From Devosia sp. LC5 (GTDB lineage: Bacteria > Pseudomonadota > Alphaproteobacteria > Rhizobiales > Devosiaceae): a DNA stretch of 64,000 nt. The stretch is taken from positions 62,001 through 126,000 of the forward strand of contig NZ_JNNO01000003.1 of assembly GCF_000735585.1 (NCBI RefSeq), written 5' to 3'. Under the pieces are notes generated by a model that saw only the letters and a list, made by a program, of their open reading frames with translations, made no database searches and was not told the origin of the DNA. The translations under genes were made by a program, and so were the position numbers. This document shows, piece after piece, positions 8,543-17,339 of this stretch (within the stretch, counting starts at the first letter, position 1; each line of letters begins with the position of its first letter).

Positions 8543-9264
8543 GGGCGAGAGCTCCAGCCGGGAACCAGCACTAGGGCGAAATAGGGGGCGATATCATCGG
8601 CTTTGTCGATCAGCTTGATCGAGTGGCCATTGGCCATGGTGCCGCGCTCGACATAGACGGCGTCTTCGAGCTTGCCGGCCTCTTCGATGGCGCGGCGGAT
8701 CTTTGGCAGGTTACGGCCCACCTTCATGATCACCGCGGCATCGGCTTCGACGAGGCGCCGGCTGAGTTCGACTTCGTCCAGCGTGCCGGGCAGGACCGAG
8801 AGCACGTCATCACCCTGCACCAAGGGCAGGCCGGCGCTGGACCAGCAGCCGGACATGGCGGTGATACCGGGAATGACCTCGGTGTCATAGCGATGGGCGA
8901 GGCGGACATGCAGATGCATGTAAGAGCCGTAAAACAACGGATCGCCCTCACTGAGCACGGCGACGGAGCGGCCTGCATCGAGATGGGCGGCGATGCGCTC
9001 GGCGGCTGTGGCGTAGAAGGCGTTGGTGGCAGCTTTGTAATCGGCGTGGCGGCGGTCGATCTCGGTGGTCACCGGATAATGCAGTGCTTCCTCGGCCTGG
9101 CCGGGGCGGATGTGATCGGCGACGATGGCGCGGGCATTGCTGGCATTGCCGGCCTTGGCGAAATAGGCAACCACATCGGCGGCCGCGATGGTGCGCACGG
9201 CCTTGAGTGTGAGCAATTCCGGATCGCCCGGACCGGTGCCGACGCCGATAAGCCTGCCGCTCAT
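8539..9264 (-). CDS. cobI: Precorrin-2 C20-methyltransferase
   Basis: Makes precorrin-3A from precorrin-2 with SAM. The 241 residues show GVGTGPGDPELLTLKAVR at the start, VAVLSEGDPLFYGSYMHL in the middle and VIPGITAMSGCWSSAGLPL, all characteristic of CobI/CbiL. It overlaps both cobH and cobJ by four bases. It acts first among the methylases in this cluster. Confidence 0.95.
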   Translation of the reverse strand: MSGRLIGVGTGPGDPELLTLKAVRTIAAADVVAYFAKAGNASNARAIVADHIRPGQAEEALHYPVTTEIDRRHADYKAATNAFYATAAERIAAHLDAGRSVAVLSEGDPLFYGSYMHLHVRLAHRYDTEVIPGITAMSGCWSSAGLPLVQGDDVLSVLPGTLDEVELSRRLVEADAAVIMKVGRNLPKIRRAIEEAGKLEDAVYVERGTMANGHSIKLIDKADDIAPYFALVLVPGWSSRP

Positions 9265-9893
9265 ATGCCCGACCTCGCCAAAGCGTTGAGCGCGGCCGAT
9301 GTCATGGCCGAACCGCCCAGGCGCCCGCGCACGATGGCATAGGGCACGCCATAGGAATTCCCGGCCAAAGCGGCCTTGGATTCGGCGGCGCCGACAAAGC
9401 CGACGGGCATGCCTAGTATCGCGGCGGGCTTGGGGGCGCCGTCGCGCAGCAATTCGAGCAGGTGGAAGAGCGCGGTGGGCGCATTGCCGATAGCGACAAC
9501 AGAACCGGCGAGGCGTGGTAGCCAGAGCTGCAGCGCTGCGGCGGAGCGGGTGGTGCCCAGCTGGGCGGCGAGGTCAGGTGTTTGCGGATCGCGCAGGGTG
9601 CAGATGACCTCGTTTTGGGCGGGCAGGCGGGCGGCGGTGATGCCGCGGGCGACCATTTCGGCATCGCAAAAGATCGGCGCGCCATTGGCCAAGGCCGTGC
9701 GGGCGGCGGCGGCAAAGCCGGGGCCGAATTCGAAATGCTGCGCCGCCTCGACCATGCCGGCGGCGTGGAACATGCGGATGGCGATATCGGCCTCGTCGGG
9801 CGCGAAGGCGGACAGGTCGGCCTCGGCCCGGATGATGGCAAAGGACTGGGCGTAAATGGCCTCGCCATCCTTGATATAGTCGTAGTCTTTCAT
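9261..9893 (-). CDS. cobH: Precorrin-8X methylmutase
   Basis: Moves the C11 methyl to C12, giving hydrogenobyrinate. The 210 residues starting MKDYDYIKDGEAIYAQSFAI equal the usual CobH length. Key stretches are RMFHAAGMVEAA, which holds the catalytic His region, and ILGMPVGFVGAAESKAAL near the C-terminus. I chose the ATG at 9893 because an AGGA lies seven bases upstream; an ATG two codons earlier (9899) overlaps the cobG stop and sits too close to the AGGA. Confidence 0.93.
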   Translation of the reverse strand: MKDYDYIKDGEAIYAQSFAIIRAEADLSAFAPDEADIAIRMFHAAGMVEAAQHFEFGPGFAAAARTALANGAPIFCDAEMVARGITAARLPAQNEVICTLRDPQTPDLAAQLGTTRSAAALQLWLPRLAGSVVAIGNAPTALFHLLELLRDGAPKPAAILGMPVGFVGAAESKAALAGNSYGVPYAIVRGRLGGSAMTSAALNALARSGI

Positions 9894-9895
9894 GC

Positions 9896-11206
9896 TCATT
9901 CCTGCCGGAACAGTCCGGCGATTGTCGAGGCGCCCAGCCGGGTGAGGCATGCGGCGCTGGTTTCACCGGGCAGGCGTTGCTGCACGAGGCGCGCAAACGC
10001 CGATTCCAGTCGGGCCGGGGCGATCTCGACTAGCGGCGTATCGCCCGCCAGCCCGTTTGATACAAGGGCGCAATTGGTCGCCGTGCCCACAAGGGTGAGC
10101 GAGGCGGCACGCGGATGGGCGCAGCCCTTGGCGCAACCCGAGACGTGGAGCGTCACCGAGCCGTCGAACAGGGCGGCGTGGCGCTCGGCCAGTTCGGCAG
10201 CAAGCGCACGGGCGGCGATCTGGCCGGAGGCGCAGCCGTCGCTGCCGATACAAGCGCTGATGGCGCGGCGAGGATCATCTGGGGTGGTGATGAAGCCGAG
10301 GGCAGCGGCTTCGCTGCGCCAGGTTTGGAGCTGCGCGGTATCGGGTGCCAGCGCAATGAGGGCGTGATGGGGCGCCAGAAGCAGTTCTGTGATGCCTAGG
10401 CCTCTGGCGGTGTTGGCGAGTTCGATAAGGGTTGAGCTGCTGACCGAGCCAAAGGGCAGGGCGATGCCGGTTGCGAAGCACGCGTCGAGAGTGAAGTCAC
10501 CGATGGCGCTGGTGGCCGGGCGCCGGACAGCCGCGACATCATTTGCAAGAAGAGGGGCGAGAGCCGTTCGGATTGTCTCGGGGGCGAGATCGCGGCCACG
10601 GGCGGTTTCGCCACGATTGCTGATGAGCCCCAGGATGATGCGCGCAGCATCGACTGCGTCGGTGGTGGCGACGGTGCCAATGGGATTGGTGCCGACGCTC
10701 AGGTTCCAGTGATCAGTGTCGGCGGCAGTAAGGCGAATATCGGCGCCGAGGGCGTTGAGGTCGATCTGACCACTGCCGTCGACGACGACGGTGACTTTGG
10801 GGCTCAGCCCCGTGATGGGCAAGGCGCGGATGGTGGCGGCGAGGGGGCGAGGGTCGGCGTGCTCGAGTGGGTCCTGGCCGGCTAAAGGCGATGTTTCAAC
10901 GACGAAACCGCGTTCGATGGCGGTGATGGCCCGGATGGCGCTGGCGAAAGCGGACGTGGTCTGGGGCATGAGGCCACGGACCTGGAGATTGCCGCGAGCG
11001 GTGATTTCGAGCTGGCCATTACCATATTGCGCGGCGGTTTTGGCGATGGCCTGCAATTGGCGAGGCGTCAGGCGGCCATTGGGAATGCGGAGGCGGGCGA
11101 GCAGCCCGTCTCCGGTCTGCATCGGCTCATCCAGGCTGGGGCATGCGCCACGACGTAGCGCGGGGGGCGCTTTTTGTGAGGCGGCGATGGAGAGGGCCTG
11201 GGACAA
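9896..11206 (-). CDS. cobG: Precorrin-3B synthase (oxygen-dependent), CobG
   Basis: Mono-oxygenase of the aerobic pathway that forms precorrin-3B from precorrin-3A. It belongs to the sulfite/nitrite-reductase-like fold and has two half domains, each with the TARGNLQVRGL-type siroheme/ferredoxin-like motif. The iron-sulfur cysteines are visible in ACIGSDGCASG and VSGCAKGCAHP (C-x5-C and C-x3-C). Presence of cobG with cobF marks the oxygen-dependent rather than the anaerobic route. Length 436 residues. Confidence 0.93.
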   Translation of the reverse strand: MSQALSIAASQKAPPALRRGACPSLDEPMQTGDGLLARLRIPNGRLTPRQLQAIAKTAAQYGNGQLEITARGNLQVRGLMPQTTSAFASAIRAITAIERGFVVETSPLAGQDPLEHADPRPLAATIRALPITGLSPKVTVVVDGSGQIDLNALGADIRLTAADTDHWNLSVGTNPIGTVATTDAVDAARIILGLISNRGETARGRDLAPETIRTALAPLLANDVAAVRRPATSAIGDFTLDACFATGIALPFGSVSSSTLIELANTARGLGITELLLAPHHALIALAPDTAQLQTWRSEAAALGFITTPDDPRRAISACIGSDGCASGQIAARALAAELAERHAALFDGSVTLHVSGCAKGCAHPRAASLTLVGTATNCALVSNGLAGDTPLVEIAPARLESAFARLVQQRLPGETSAACLTRLGASTIAGLFRQE

Positions 11207-11258
11207 GTCGGGCTCGTATGTGGTGAGCGAAGATCTTTATACGATCTGGGACGGGTTA

Positions 11259-12005
11259 TCACCCCTCCCGCTTGCGCAGCAGATAGGTATCCATGATCCA
11301 GCCATGCCGGGCGCGGGCGGCCTTACGGGTTTCGATGATCCTGTCGCGGACCTGCAGCAGCGGCCCCTCGATCAGGATTTCATCCGGCGTGCCGAGATAG
11401 GCGCCCCAGAAGATATCGAGATCTGGATTGTCCAGCGCGGCGAAGGCGGTTTGGCCGTCCAGCATGACCACGCTATCGCTACGCACCCCCTCGTCGCCGA
11501 GCTTGCGGCCGGTGGTGATGTGGACGGGTTCGCCAATGCGGTTCAGCGCTATGCCATGGGCGGCGGTGAGGGCCTGGATGGCCGTGATGCCCGGGATGAT
11601 TTCGATTCTGAAGGCGGCGCTGTCGAGGCGGCCGATGATGCGGATCGTGCTGTCGTAAAGGCTGGGATCGCCCCAGACGAGGAAGGCGCAGGCGCCATTT
11701 TCGGGCACCTCGGCATGGATCAGGCGGGCAAAGATGGTGGCGAGGGCGTCGTGCCAATCATGCACGCCCGCGCCGTAATCGGGATTGGCGGCGTCGCGCT
11801 TGGGCACGCTGTATTCAACCCGGCGGCTGGCGGGGTTGGTGACATAGCGGTCGCAGATGTCCCGGCGCAGATCGGCAAGGTCGGCCTTGCCCGCGCCCTT
11901 GTCGGGAATGAACAGCACATCGGCGCGGTTGAGCGCATTGATGGCCTGGATGGTCAGATGCTCGGGATTACCCGCGCCGATGCCTACGATCAGGATTGTT
12001 TTCAT
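11259..12005 (-). CDS. cobF: Precorrin-6A synthase (deacetylating), CobF
   Basis: Methylates C1 of precorrin-5 and releases the extruded acetyl group. The 248 residues open with MKTILIVGIGAGNPEHLTIQ and contain CAFLVWGDPSLYDSTIRI and IEIIPGITAIQALTAAHGI, the CobF marks. It is the first biosynthetic gene of the cluster. It starts eight bases after the stop of an ArsR-type regulator on the same strand, so the two are probably co-transcribed. Confidence 0.94.
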   Translation of the reverse strand: MKTILIVGIGAGNPEHLTIQAINALNRADVLFIPDKGAGKADLADLRRDICDRYVTNPASRRVEYSVPKRDAANPDYGAGVHDWHDALATIFARLIHAEVPENGACAFLVWGDPSLYDSTIRIIGRLDSAAFRIEIIPGITAIQALTAAHGIALNRIGEPVHITTGRKLGDEGVRSDSVVMLDGQTAFAALDNPDLDIFWGAYLGTPDEILIEGPLLQVRDRIIETRKAARARHGWIMDTYLLRKREG

Positions 12006-12012
12006 CGCCGGA

Positions 12013-12354
12013 TCACGTCCGCGTCTCTGGTTCCGTTTCGGCTAAAAACTCGCCCAGGCGATCAAGCCGCCGAACCCAGGTGGTGCGGCGGTCATTGATC
12101 CATTGCTCGGCGAGGCTAAGCGCCTCCGGCTCGATCTGGCAGGTGCGGACCCGGCCGACTTTTTGCGAGCTGACGAGGCCACTGGCTTCCAGCGCCTGCA
12201 GGTGTTGCACGACAGCGGGCAGCGACATGTCGAAGGGCTTGGCCAGTTCGCTGACCGAAGCGGGGCCGCGGCTGAGGCGATCGACCATGGCGCGCCGCGT
12301 CGGATCGGCCAGGGCCTGGAACATGAGATCGAGATTGGCTTGTTGGTTAAGCAT
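12013..12354 (-). CDS. ArsR-family winged-helix regulator heading the cob operon
   Basis: A 113-residue DNA-binding protein. The helix-turn-helix core is at residues 13-70 (FQALADPTRRAMVDRLSRG, SVSELAKPFDMSLPAVVQHL, LVSSQKVGRVRTCQIEP). There is no paired-cysteine metal site; one Cys is present. It resembles the metal-independent ArsR branch often found beside SRPBCC proteins. I chose the ATG at 12354; the frame is open further upstream but would run across the promoter region of the divergent DUF305 gene. The regulator is directly followed by cobF, which makes it a candidate regulator of the cob genes, though this is unproven. Confidence 0.85.
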   Translation of the reverse strand: MLNQQANLDLMFQALADPTRRAMVDRLSRGPASVSELAKPFDMSLPAVVQHLQALEASGLVSSQKVGRVRTCQIEPEALSLAEQWINDRRTTWVRRLDRLGEFLAETEPETRT

Positions 12355-12404
12355 GAAGTTAAGTAACAAATTGGCGGGCAGTTTGTCAATGCGATCGCAT
12401 GGGC

Positions 12405-12435
12405 TTGACCTTCCCATTGGGTAAAGCCGCAGAAC
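12405..12435 (+). promoter_or_regulatory. Candidate CueR-type promoter of the DUF305 gene
   Basis: The 14-base string CTTGACCTTCCCAT (12404-12417) also occurs in the copA promoter of this window. TTGACC (12405-12410) would be the -35 box and CCTTCCCATTGGGTAAAG an imperfect dyad. A 19-base spacer leads to CAGAAC, a poor -10 box, so the call is tentative. Confidence 0.45.
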
Positions 12436-12463
12436 GATGCCATCCAATTGAAGGAGAATCCCG

Positions 12464-12817
12464 ATGAAATCCCTGCTGCTTGTTTCCGCCCTGCTGATCG
12501 GTATCGCAACACCCGCCTTTGCGCAGGACCATTCCGGCCATGGCGCCATGGCGGCCGGCGATACGTCCGCGACCGAGGCCTATAAGGCTGCCAACATGGA
12601 CATGCATGGCCAGATGGAGATTGACTATTCCGGCGATGCCGACGTGGACTTCATCCGGAACATGATTCCGCACCATCAGGGGGCAGTGGCGATGGCCAAG
12701 ATCGTGCTGGAATACGGGAGCGATCCCAAGGTGAAGAAACTGGCCGAGGCGGTGATTGCCGCGCAGGAGAGCGAGATTGCCTGGATGAAGGAGTGGTTGG
12801 CGAAGCGGGGAGAGTAG
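12464..12817 (+). CDS. DUF305 periplasmic protein, probably copper-linked
   Basis: A 117-residue protein with a clear signal peptide ([21 protein letters not shown]). The DUF305 core is [20 protein letters not shown] (residues 64-83) with the paired His typical of the family, then [12 protein letters not shown] His/Met-rich stretch ([20 protein letters not shown]) follows the signal peptide. Members such as CopM bind copper in the periplasm. Its neighbour is the copA-cueR-copZ operon, convergent to it, and its upstream region shares a CueR-like box with copA. AAGGAG before the ATG supports the start. Confidence 0.88.
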   Translation: MKSLLLVSALLIGIATPAFAQDHSGHGAMAAGDTSATEAYKAANMDMHGQMEIDYSGDADVDFIRNMIPHHQGAVAMAKIVLEYGSDPKVKKLAEAVIAAQESEIAWMKEWLAKRGE

Positions 12818-12849
12818 GTCCGTGAAGGCCTTTCAATAGTAAAAGCGGA

Positions 12850-12871
12850 GGTCCCCGCTTTCGCGGGGACC
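12850..12871. terminator. Hairpin between the convergent DUF305 and copZ genes
   Basis: The 9-bp perfect stem GGTCCCCGC/GCGGGGACC has loop TTTC. No long T tract follows on the + strand. The core resembles the CCCGCGAAAGCGGG repeats found elsewhere, so it may be a repeat acting as a bidirectional terminator. Confidence 0.5.
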
Positions 12872-12882
12872 TTCGTTGTGGG

Positions 12883-13083
12883 TTAGGCCGCTTCCGGCGT
12901 GTAGCCGGCCTCGCGAATGGCTTCTTCGCCCACGCTGCGATCACCGGTGAATTCGACCCGATGGCTGGCCAGATCGACCGAGATGGTCGCGCCGGGCAGG
13001 GCCTCTTCCAGGGCCCTGCGCACGGTGCCAACGCAATGGCCACAGGTCATGTCGTTGACGGTAAAGACAGTTTTTTCGTTCAT
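12883..13083 (-). CDS. copZ: CopZ-like copper chaperone (heavy-metal-associated domain)
   Basis: A 66-residue single HMA domain. It has the metal motif MTCGHC (residues 13-18) and the ferredoxin-like fold pattern through AGYTPEAA. It delivers Cu(I) to CopA or to the CueR sensor in the cytoplasm. I chose the ATG at 13083 because the longer frame would overlap cueR. It is the third gene of copA-cueR-copZ, with a two-base gap after cueR. Confidence 0.92.
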   Translation of the reverse strand: MNEKTVFTVNDMTCGHCVGTVRRALEEALPGATISVDLASHRVEFTGDRSVGEEAIREAGYTPEAA

Positions 13084-13085
13084 TC

Positions 13086-13493
13086 TCAGTGTCCTTTTTT
13101 TGCAGGCATTCCGGCCAGATCGTCCAGGATCGGGCAATTGGGGCGGTCGTCGCCGGAACAGCAATGGGCCAGGTGCTTGAGGGTTTTGACCATGGATTGC
13201 AGCTCGGCGATCTTGGTTTCCAGCGCCCCGATATGAGCGGTGGCGATGTCTTTGACTTCGGCGCTGGCGCGGGATTTGTCCTGCCAGAGGCCGAGAAGCG
13301 TGGCCGTTTCCTCGACCGAAAAGCCCAGGGTCCGGGCGCGTTTGACGAAGCGCAGCGTGTGCACCTCGTCGGCGCCATAGACGCGGTAATTGCTTTCGGT
13401 ACGGTTGGGTGGGCTGATCAGGCCGATGGATTCGTAATAGCGGATCATCTTGGCCGAAACGCCCGAGGCGCTGCTGGCTTGCCCGATATTCAT
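13086..13493 (-). CDS. cueR: CueR-type Cu(I)-responsive MerR regulator
   Basis: A 135-residue MerR-family protein. The N-terminal helix-turn-helix is [20 protein letters not shown], followed by the dimerisation helix and a C-terminal metal loop [13 protein letters not shown] (residues about 111-123). The two separated Cys fit the CueR group, which senses monovalent Cu/Ag. It twists the 19-base-spaced promoter in front of copA. Its start overlaps the end of copA by four bases, so the regulator is produced from the operon it controls. Confidence 0.93.
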   Translation of the reverse strand: MNIGQASSASGVSAKMIRYYESIGLISPPNRTESNYRVYGADEVHTLRFVKRARTLGFSVEETATLLGLWQDKSRASAEVKDIATAHIGALETKIAELQSMVKTLKHLAHCCSGDDRPNCPILDDLAGMPAKKGH

Positions 13494-15766
13494 GCGGTTT
13501 CTCCTTGCAGATGGGTGGGCTTCACCCCGCGCAGGCGCTGGGCATTGCCGACCACGAAGACGCTGGACAGCGCCATGGCGCCGGCCCCGATCATGGGGGA
13601 AAGCAGGATGCCGAAGCTCGGATAGAGCACCCCGGCGGCCACCGGGATCAGCAGCACATTGTAGCCAAAGGCCCAGAACAGGTTTTCCCAGATGTTCTTC
13701 ATCGTGGCGCGGCTGACGGTCAGCGCATTGAGCACACCCTTGAGGTCGCCGCCGAGCAGGACGACGTCGGCGCTTTCGATGGCGGCATCCGTTCCGGTAC
13801 CCACCGCAATGCCGATATCTGCCTCGGCCAGGGCCGGAGCGTCATTGATACCATCCCCGACATAAGCGATCTTGCCGAGCTGGCGCAGCGACTTGATGGC
13901 GGCAACCTTGTCGGCGGGCAGCACTTCGGCGCGGACTTCGTCAATGCCCAACTGGCGGGCAATGGCCTCGGCCGTGCGCTTGTTATCACCCGAGATCATC
14001 GCGGTCTTGACGCCCATGGCGTGCAGCGCGGCGATAACCGCCTTGCTGGTCGGCTTGATAGTGTCAGCGACCACGATTGCCGCGGCGAGCTTGTCGTCGA
14101 TGGCGGCAAAGACCGGGGTCTTGCCTTCGTCGGCGAGCTTGTCGATGGCCGTGGTGAAGTCCGAGAAGTCCAGGTGGCTGAGGTGGCGCGGCGAGCCGAT
14201 GGTGACGAGCCGCCCATCGACGCGGGCGCGGACGCCATTGCCGGCAATGGCTTCGAACTCGGTGACCGCACCCAGGGAAAGGCCCTGCTTTTCGGCAGCG
14301 GTGACAATGGCTTCGGCGATCGGGTGTTCCGACTTGGCCTCGACGGCAGCGATCAGAGCCAGCACTTCATCATGCTCGAAATCATCGTCGAGGATGAGAT
14401 CGGTCAGCGTGGGCTTGCCTTGGGTCAGCGTGCCGGTCTTGTCGAAGGCGACGATCGCGACGTCACGCAATTGCTGCAGGGCTTCGCTCTTGCGGAACAA
14501 TACGCCCAGCTCGGCAGCGCGGCCGGTGCCCACCATGATAGAGGTGGGGGTGGCCAGGCCCATGGCACAGGGGCAGGCAATGATCAGCACGGCAACGGCA
14601 TTGACCAGGCCGAAGACATAGGCGGGCGTCGGGCCCCAGAGGGTCCAGACGGCAAAGGTCGCAATGGCCAGCGCGATGACGGCCGGAACGAACCACATGG
14701 TGATCTGGTCGACCACCTGCTGGATCGGCAGCTTGCCGCCCTGGGCTTCCTCGACCATGCGAATGATCTGGGCCAGCATGGTATCGCCGCCCACCTTGGT
14801 GGCCCGAAAGCTGAAGCTGCCATTGGTATTGAGCGTGCCGCCGATGACATTGGCGCCGACGGTCTTGGCGACGGGCAGGGGTTCGCCCGAGATCATGGAT
14901 TCATTGATATTGCTGGCGCCTTCGACGATCTCGCCATCGACGGCAATCTTCTCGCCGGGGCGGACGACGACTATGTCACCTGCCTTGACCTGCTCGATGG
15001 GCAGCTCGATCACCTTGCCGTCGCGCTGCACGCGGGCGGTCTTGGCCTGCTCGCGCACCAGGCGCTGGATGGCCTCGCCGGTGCGGCCCTTGGCCAGGGC
15101 CTCAAGCCACCGGCCGACCAGGATCAGCGTGACGATGACTGCGGCAGCTTCGTAATAGACATATTGCGTCTGTGCCGGCAGTACTTGCGGGGCAAAGGTG
15201 ACGACGACCGAATAGAGATAGGCCGCACCGGCACCCAGAGCGACCAGCGAATTCATCTCGGGCACGCCGCGCAGCAGCGCCGGGATGCCGATCTTGAAGA
15301 AGCGCCAGCCGGGCACGAACAGCACGATGGAGGTGGCGATGAAGTAACCCACATAGAGTACGTCCATCGACAGGACGGACATCAGCCACATGTGGAAGGG
15401 CATGTAGAGATGGCCCAGCATTTCCAGCACGAAGACTGGCAAGGTGAGGATTGCGGCGATGATCACGTCGCGGCGCAGCACAGCGGCGTCCTCGTCGTGA
15501 TGCTGGTGGCCGGCGTGATTGTGGTGGTCGTGATGCTCGGGCGTCGGGCTGCCCTTGTAGCCGGCCTTGGCGATGGCGGCGACCAGCGCATCAGCTTCGG
15601 TCGGCTCGTGGAGCTTTACCGTGGCGCGCTCAGTGGCCAGGTTGACCGAGGCCGAGGCGACGGCAGGCACCTTGAGCAGGGCCTTCTCGACGCGAGCGAC
15701 GCAGGACGCGCAGGTCATGCCTTCGATATCGATGGAAACGGGCTTTGTGTGGACGTGTTCATTCAT
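13490..15766 (-). CDS. copA: Copper-exporting P1B-type ATPase CopA
   Basis: A 758-residue membrane pump that exports Cu(I). One N-terminal HMA domain with MTCASC lies near residue 18, then a His-rich linker ([16 protein letters not shown]). Eight predicted helices hold the transport motif CPC ([12 protein letters not shown]). The phosphorylation motif DKTGTLT, the nucleotide-domain pattern SEHPIAEAI and the hinge [10 protein letters not shown] are all intact. It is the first gene of the copA-cueR-copZ operon and has a perfect CueR dyad upstream. The His-rich linker may add metal buffering; that is inference. Confidence 0.96.
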   Translation of the reverse strand: MNEHVHTKPVSIDIEGMTCASCVARVEKALLKVPAVASASVNLATERATVKLHEPTEADALVAAIAKAGYKGSPTPEHHDHHNHAGHQHHDEDAAVLRRDVIIAAILTLPVFVLEMLGHLYMPFHMWLMSVLSMDVLYVGYFIATSIVLFVPGWRFFKIGIPALLRGVPEMNSLVALGAGAAYLYSVVVTFAPQVLPAQTQYVYYEAAAVIVTLILVGRWLEALAKGRTGEAIQRLVREQAKTARVQRDGKVIELPIEQVKAGDIVVVRPGEKIAVDGEIVEGASNINESMISGEPLPVAKTVGANVIGGTLNTNGSFSFRATKVGGDTMLAQIIRMVEEAQGGKLPIQQVVDQITMWFVPAVIALAIATFAVWTLWGPTPAYVFGLVNAVAVLIIACPCAMGLATPTSIMVGTGRAAELGVLFRKSEALQQLRDVAIVAFDKTGTLTQGKPTLTDLILDDDFEHDEVLALIAAVEAKSEHPIAEAIVTAAEKQGLSLGAVTEFEAIAGNGVRARVDGRLVTIGSPRHLSHLDFSDFTTAIDKLADEGKTPVFAAIDDKLAAAIVVADTIKPTSKAVIAALHAMGVKTAMISGDNKRTAEAIARQLGIDEVRAEVLPADKVAAIKSLRQLGKIAYVGDGINDAPALAEADIGIAVGTGTDAAIESADVVLLGGDLKGVLNALTVSRATMKNIWENLFWAFGYNVLLIPVAAGVLYPSFGILLSPMIGAGAMALSSVFVVGNAQRLRGVKPTHLQGETA

Positions 15767-15788
15767 GGCTTTTTACCTCGTCCCACAG

Positions 15789-15819
15789 CATATAAGGCTT
15801 CCCATCATGGGAAGGTCAA
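15789..15819 (-). promoter_or_regulatory. CueR-controlled copA promoter
   Basis: On the minus strand, -35 TTGACC (15819-15814) and -10 TATATG (15794-15789) are separated by exactly 19 bases, the over-long spacing that MerR-family activators need. The spacer is filled by the perfect dyad CTTCCCATCATGGGAAG (15798-15814). The copA ATG lies 23 bases after the -10 box. Confidence 0.88.
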
Positions 15820-16193
15820 GGGGTGATATGAATGTCACGACGCGAGGGTGAAAAAGGCCCCTAAAGTCGGGCTTTTGACGTGTGGGACCGGGTTTGATGA
15901 CCATCCAAGCCTTGCGCGAGCAGCATTGGCTGCATGGCTCGTTTCAGCGTGGTTATCAAAGCGTCAATTTGAAGGTCCCGTGAAAGACAGTCATTTTCAT
16001 AAGAAATATCAATGGCTTAATGGCGAACGCCTGTGGATTATTAGGCATTTGCCTAAAATTCAACCTGACGCGAATATGAATGTTCTGCCCATTTTGTTTG
16101 CATCCAGTGCATAACGGATGTGCATAGAGTCCATCTTCTAATCACGACCTGCTGGGCATAGATAAGGGTCATCAAAACGAAGGGGAAACCAAA

Positions 16194-16340
16194 ATGACCA
16201 TCCGCCAGAAAATCGCACAGTTTGCTCAGTACCAGCGCACCCTGCGTGAGCTGAACGCTCTCGACAGCCGCCAGCTCAACGACCTGGGCATCACCAAGGG
16301 CGACATCAAGAACATCGCTCGCGGCACCTTCGGCAACTAA
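16194..16340 (+). CDS. Small DUF1127 (YjiS-like) protein
   Basis: A 48-residue protein, MTIRQKIAQFAQYQRTLREL followed by NALDSRQLNDLGITKGDI. The pattern REL-x2-LD-x-RQL-x-DLGI-x3-DI is the DUF1127 core. Small proteins of this family are Arg-rich, often very highly expressed in alphaproteobacteria, and have been linked to phosphate and RNA turnover. AGGGGAAACCAAA before the ATG gives a ribosome site. Codon use is strongly biased (AAC, ATC, CGC, CTG), fitting high expression. A terminator hairpin follows. Confidence 0.85.
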   Translation: MTIRQKIAQFAQYQRTLRELNALDSRQLNDLGITKGDIKNIARGTFGN

Positions 16341-16368
16341 GCCGAACTGTCGAAATAGACTTGAGATG

Positions 16369-16392
16369 AAGGCGTCCAATCGGGCGCCTTTT
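16369..16392 (+). terminator. Terminator after the DUF1127 gene
   Basis: The stem AAGGCGTCC/GGGCGCCTT (one G-T pair) closes a short AATC loop and is followed by TTGTCTTTTT. Confidence 0.65.
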
Positions 16393-16439
16393 GTCTTTTT
16401 AAAAGGGTGGTTTATTCCTCGCGGCGGACAATCAGTAGA

Positions 16440-16526
16440 CCTCATCCTGAGCCCGTCGAAGGACGAGGTTGTGGCACCCAAGCCTCCACTCACCCGACCT
16501 CATGGTTCGACAGGCTCACCATGAGG
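16440..16526. repeat. Inverted repeat of the CCTCATCCTGAG...GGACGAGG type
   Basis: Two related arms (16440-16468 and 16498-16526) each form a CCTCAT...GAGG hairpin around a TCGA core. The GAGCCCGTCGA / TCGACAGGCTC strings are reverse complements apart from one base. Similar elements are widespread between genes in alphaproteobacterial genomes. It lies between the DUF1127 terminator and the end of ybaK. Confidence 0.75.
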
Positions 16527-16535
16527 TCTCAGCAA

Positions 16536-17009
16536 TCAGCGGATCAAATCCGCCGCTTTCCCACCCAGTGCGGCGACCAGATCATCCGGTTTCATGCGGA
16601 TCTGCAGGCCTCTTTGGCCGCCATTGAGGAAGATTTTGTCTTCCAGCGTCGCCAATTCCTCGATAGCGGTGGGCACCGGCTTTTTCTGCCCGAACGGGCT
16701 GATGCCGCCCACCTTGTAGCCCGTCAGGCGCTCCGCGTCGGCGGGCTTCATCATGTGCGCCGACTTGCCGCCAAAGGCTGCGGCGAGCTTTTTCATGTTC
16801 ACTTCCTCGTCGGAGGGAACAACCACGCAGACCGGCTTGCCATCGACCTCGGCCATCAGGGTCTTGAGCACGATGGCGGGTGAAACGCCCATGGCCTCGG
16901 CCGCCTGCAACCCAACGCGGTCGGCGTCGGGGTCATAATCATAGGTGGCGGTGGTGAAGGGGATGCCGGCCTTGGTGAGGGCCAGCGTTGCGGGCGTGGT
17001 CTTGGACAT
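16536..17009 (-). CDS. ybaK: Cys-tRNA(Pro) deacylase, YbaK/EbsC family
   Basis: A 157-residue editing enzyme that hydrolyses mischarged aminoacyl-tRNA in trans. The YbaK fold is seen from TPATLALTKAGIPF through VGLQAAEAMGVSPAIVLKTL, VCVVVPSDEEVNMKKLAAAF (with the substrate-binding Lys) and YKVGGISPFGQKK, the family signature. I chose the ATG at 17009; the open frame continues upstream but there it runs through a neighbouring DUF1127 gene read in another frame. It acts in the cytoplasm and there is no operon partner. Confidence 0.92.
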   Translation of the reverse strand: MSKTTPATLALTKAGIPFTTATYDYDPDADRVGLQAAEAMGVSPAIVLKTLMAEVDGKPVCVVVPSDEEVNMKKLAAAFGGKSAHMMKPADAERLTGYKVGGISPFGQKKPVPTAIEELATLEDKIFLNGGQRGLQIRMKPDDLVAALGGKAADLIR

Positions 17010-17050
17010 AAGCGGGATTTTAGGCGGCGGCCGCCTGCTGGCAAGGGGGC

Positions 17051-17266
17051 TTACCGCCCCCGGCAGGAGATATTCTCTTCGACGAGGCCAATGTCCCGCC
17101 GCAGATGGGCGGAGGAATTGATCAGGTCGATCGTGGTTTGGCGGCGACGGCGGGTGAGGCGCGGCAGGGACAAGCGCGGCAGACGGAAAGCGGTGATGAG
17201 GGGCTTTGACAGGGCGATCATGGCTATGACCATCCTTATGGGGATGGCTCCGGTCTTGGTTTCCAT
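17051..17266 (-). CDS. DUF1127 protein divergent from a LysR regulator
   Basis: A 71-residue basic protein. The C-terminal half, TIDLINSSAHLRRDIGLVEE, matches the DUF1127 core (L-x3-DIGL), while the N-terminal part is hydrophobic then Arg-rich (LPRLSLPRLTRRRRQ). A DUF1127 gene divergent from a GcvA-like LysR regulator is a common arrangement in rhizobia and their relatives, and the regulator often controls it. The family has no settled biochemical activity. Confidence 0.72.
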   Translation of the reverse strand: METKTGAIPIRMVIAMIALSKPLITAFRLPRLSLPRLTRRRRQTTIDLINSSAHLRRDIGLVEENISCRGR

Positions 17267-17339
17267 GACCGTAATTTGGCTGGTCTAGCCTGCTATTTCC
17301 AACTAAAGCTCGATCTAGGTACATAAGGAGATTTGATCC

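Noticed and set aside
12355-12463. Cobalamin riboswitch before the cob operon
   Set aside because: The gap is about 109 bases and shows no B12-box-like string.
13505-15826. 773-codon open frame on the plus strand opposite copA
   Set aside because: It mirrors copA codon for codon on the antisense strand, a usual effect of high GC third positions; the product is a Gly/Asp/His-rich run with no domain.
15848-16114. 88-codon plus-strand frame between copA and the DUF1127 gene
   Set aside because: No recognisable domain, weak ribosome site, and it ends close to the DUF1127 promoter region; I see no support for it as a gene.
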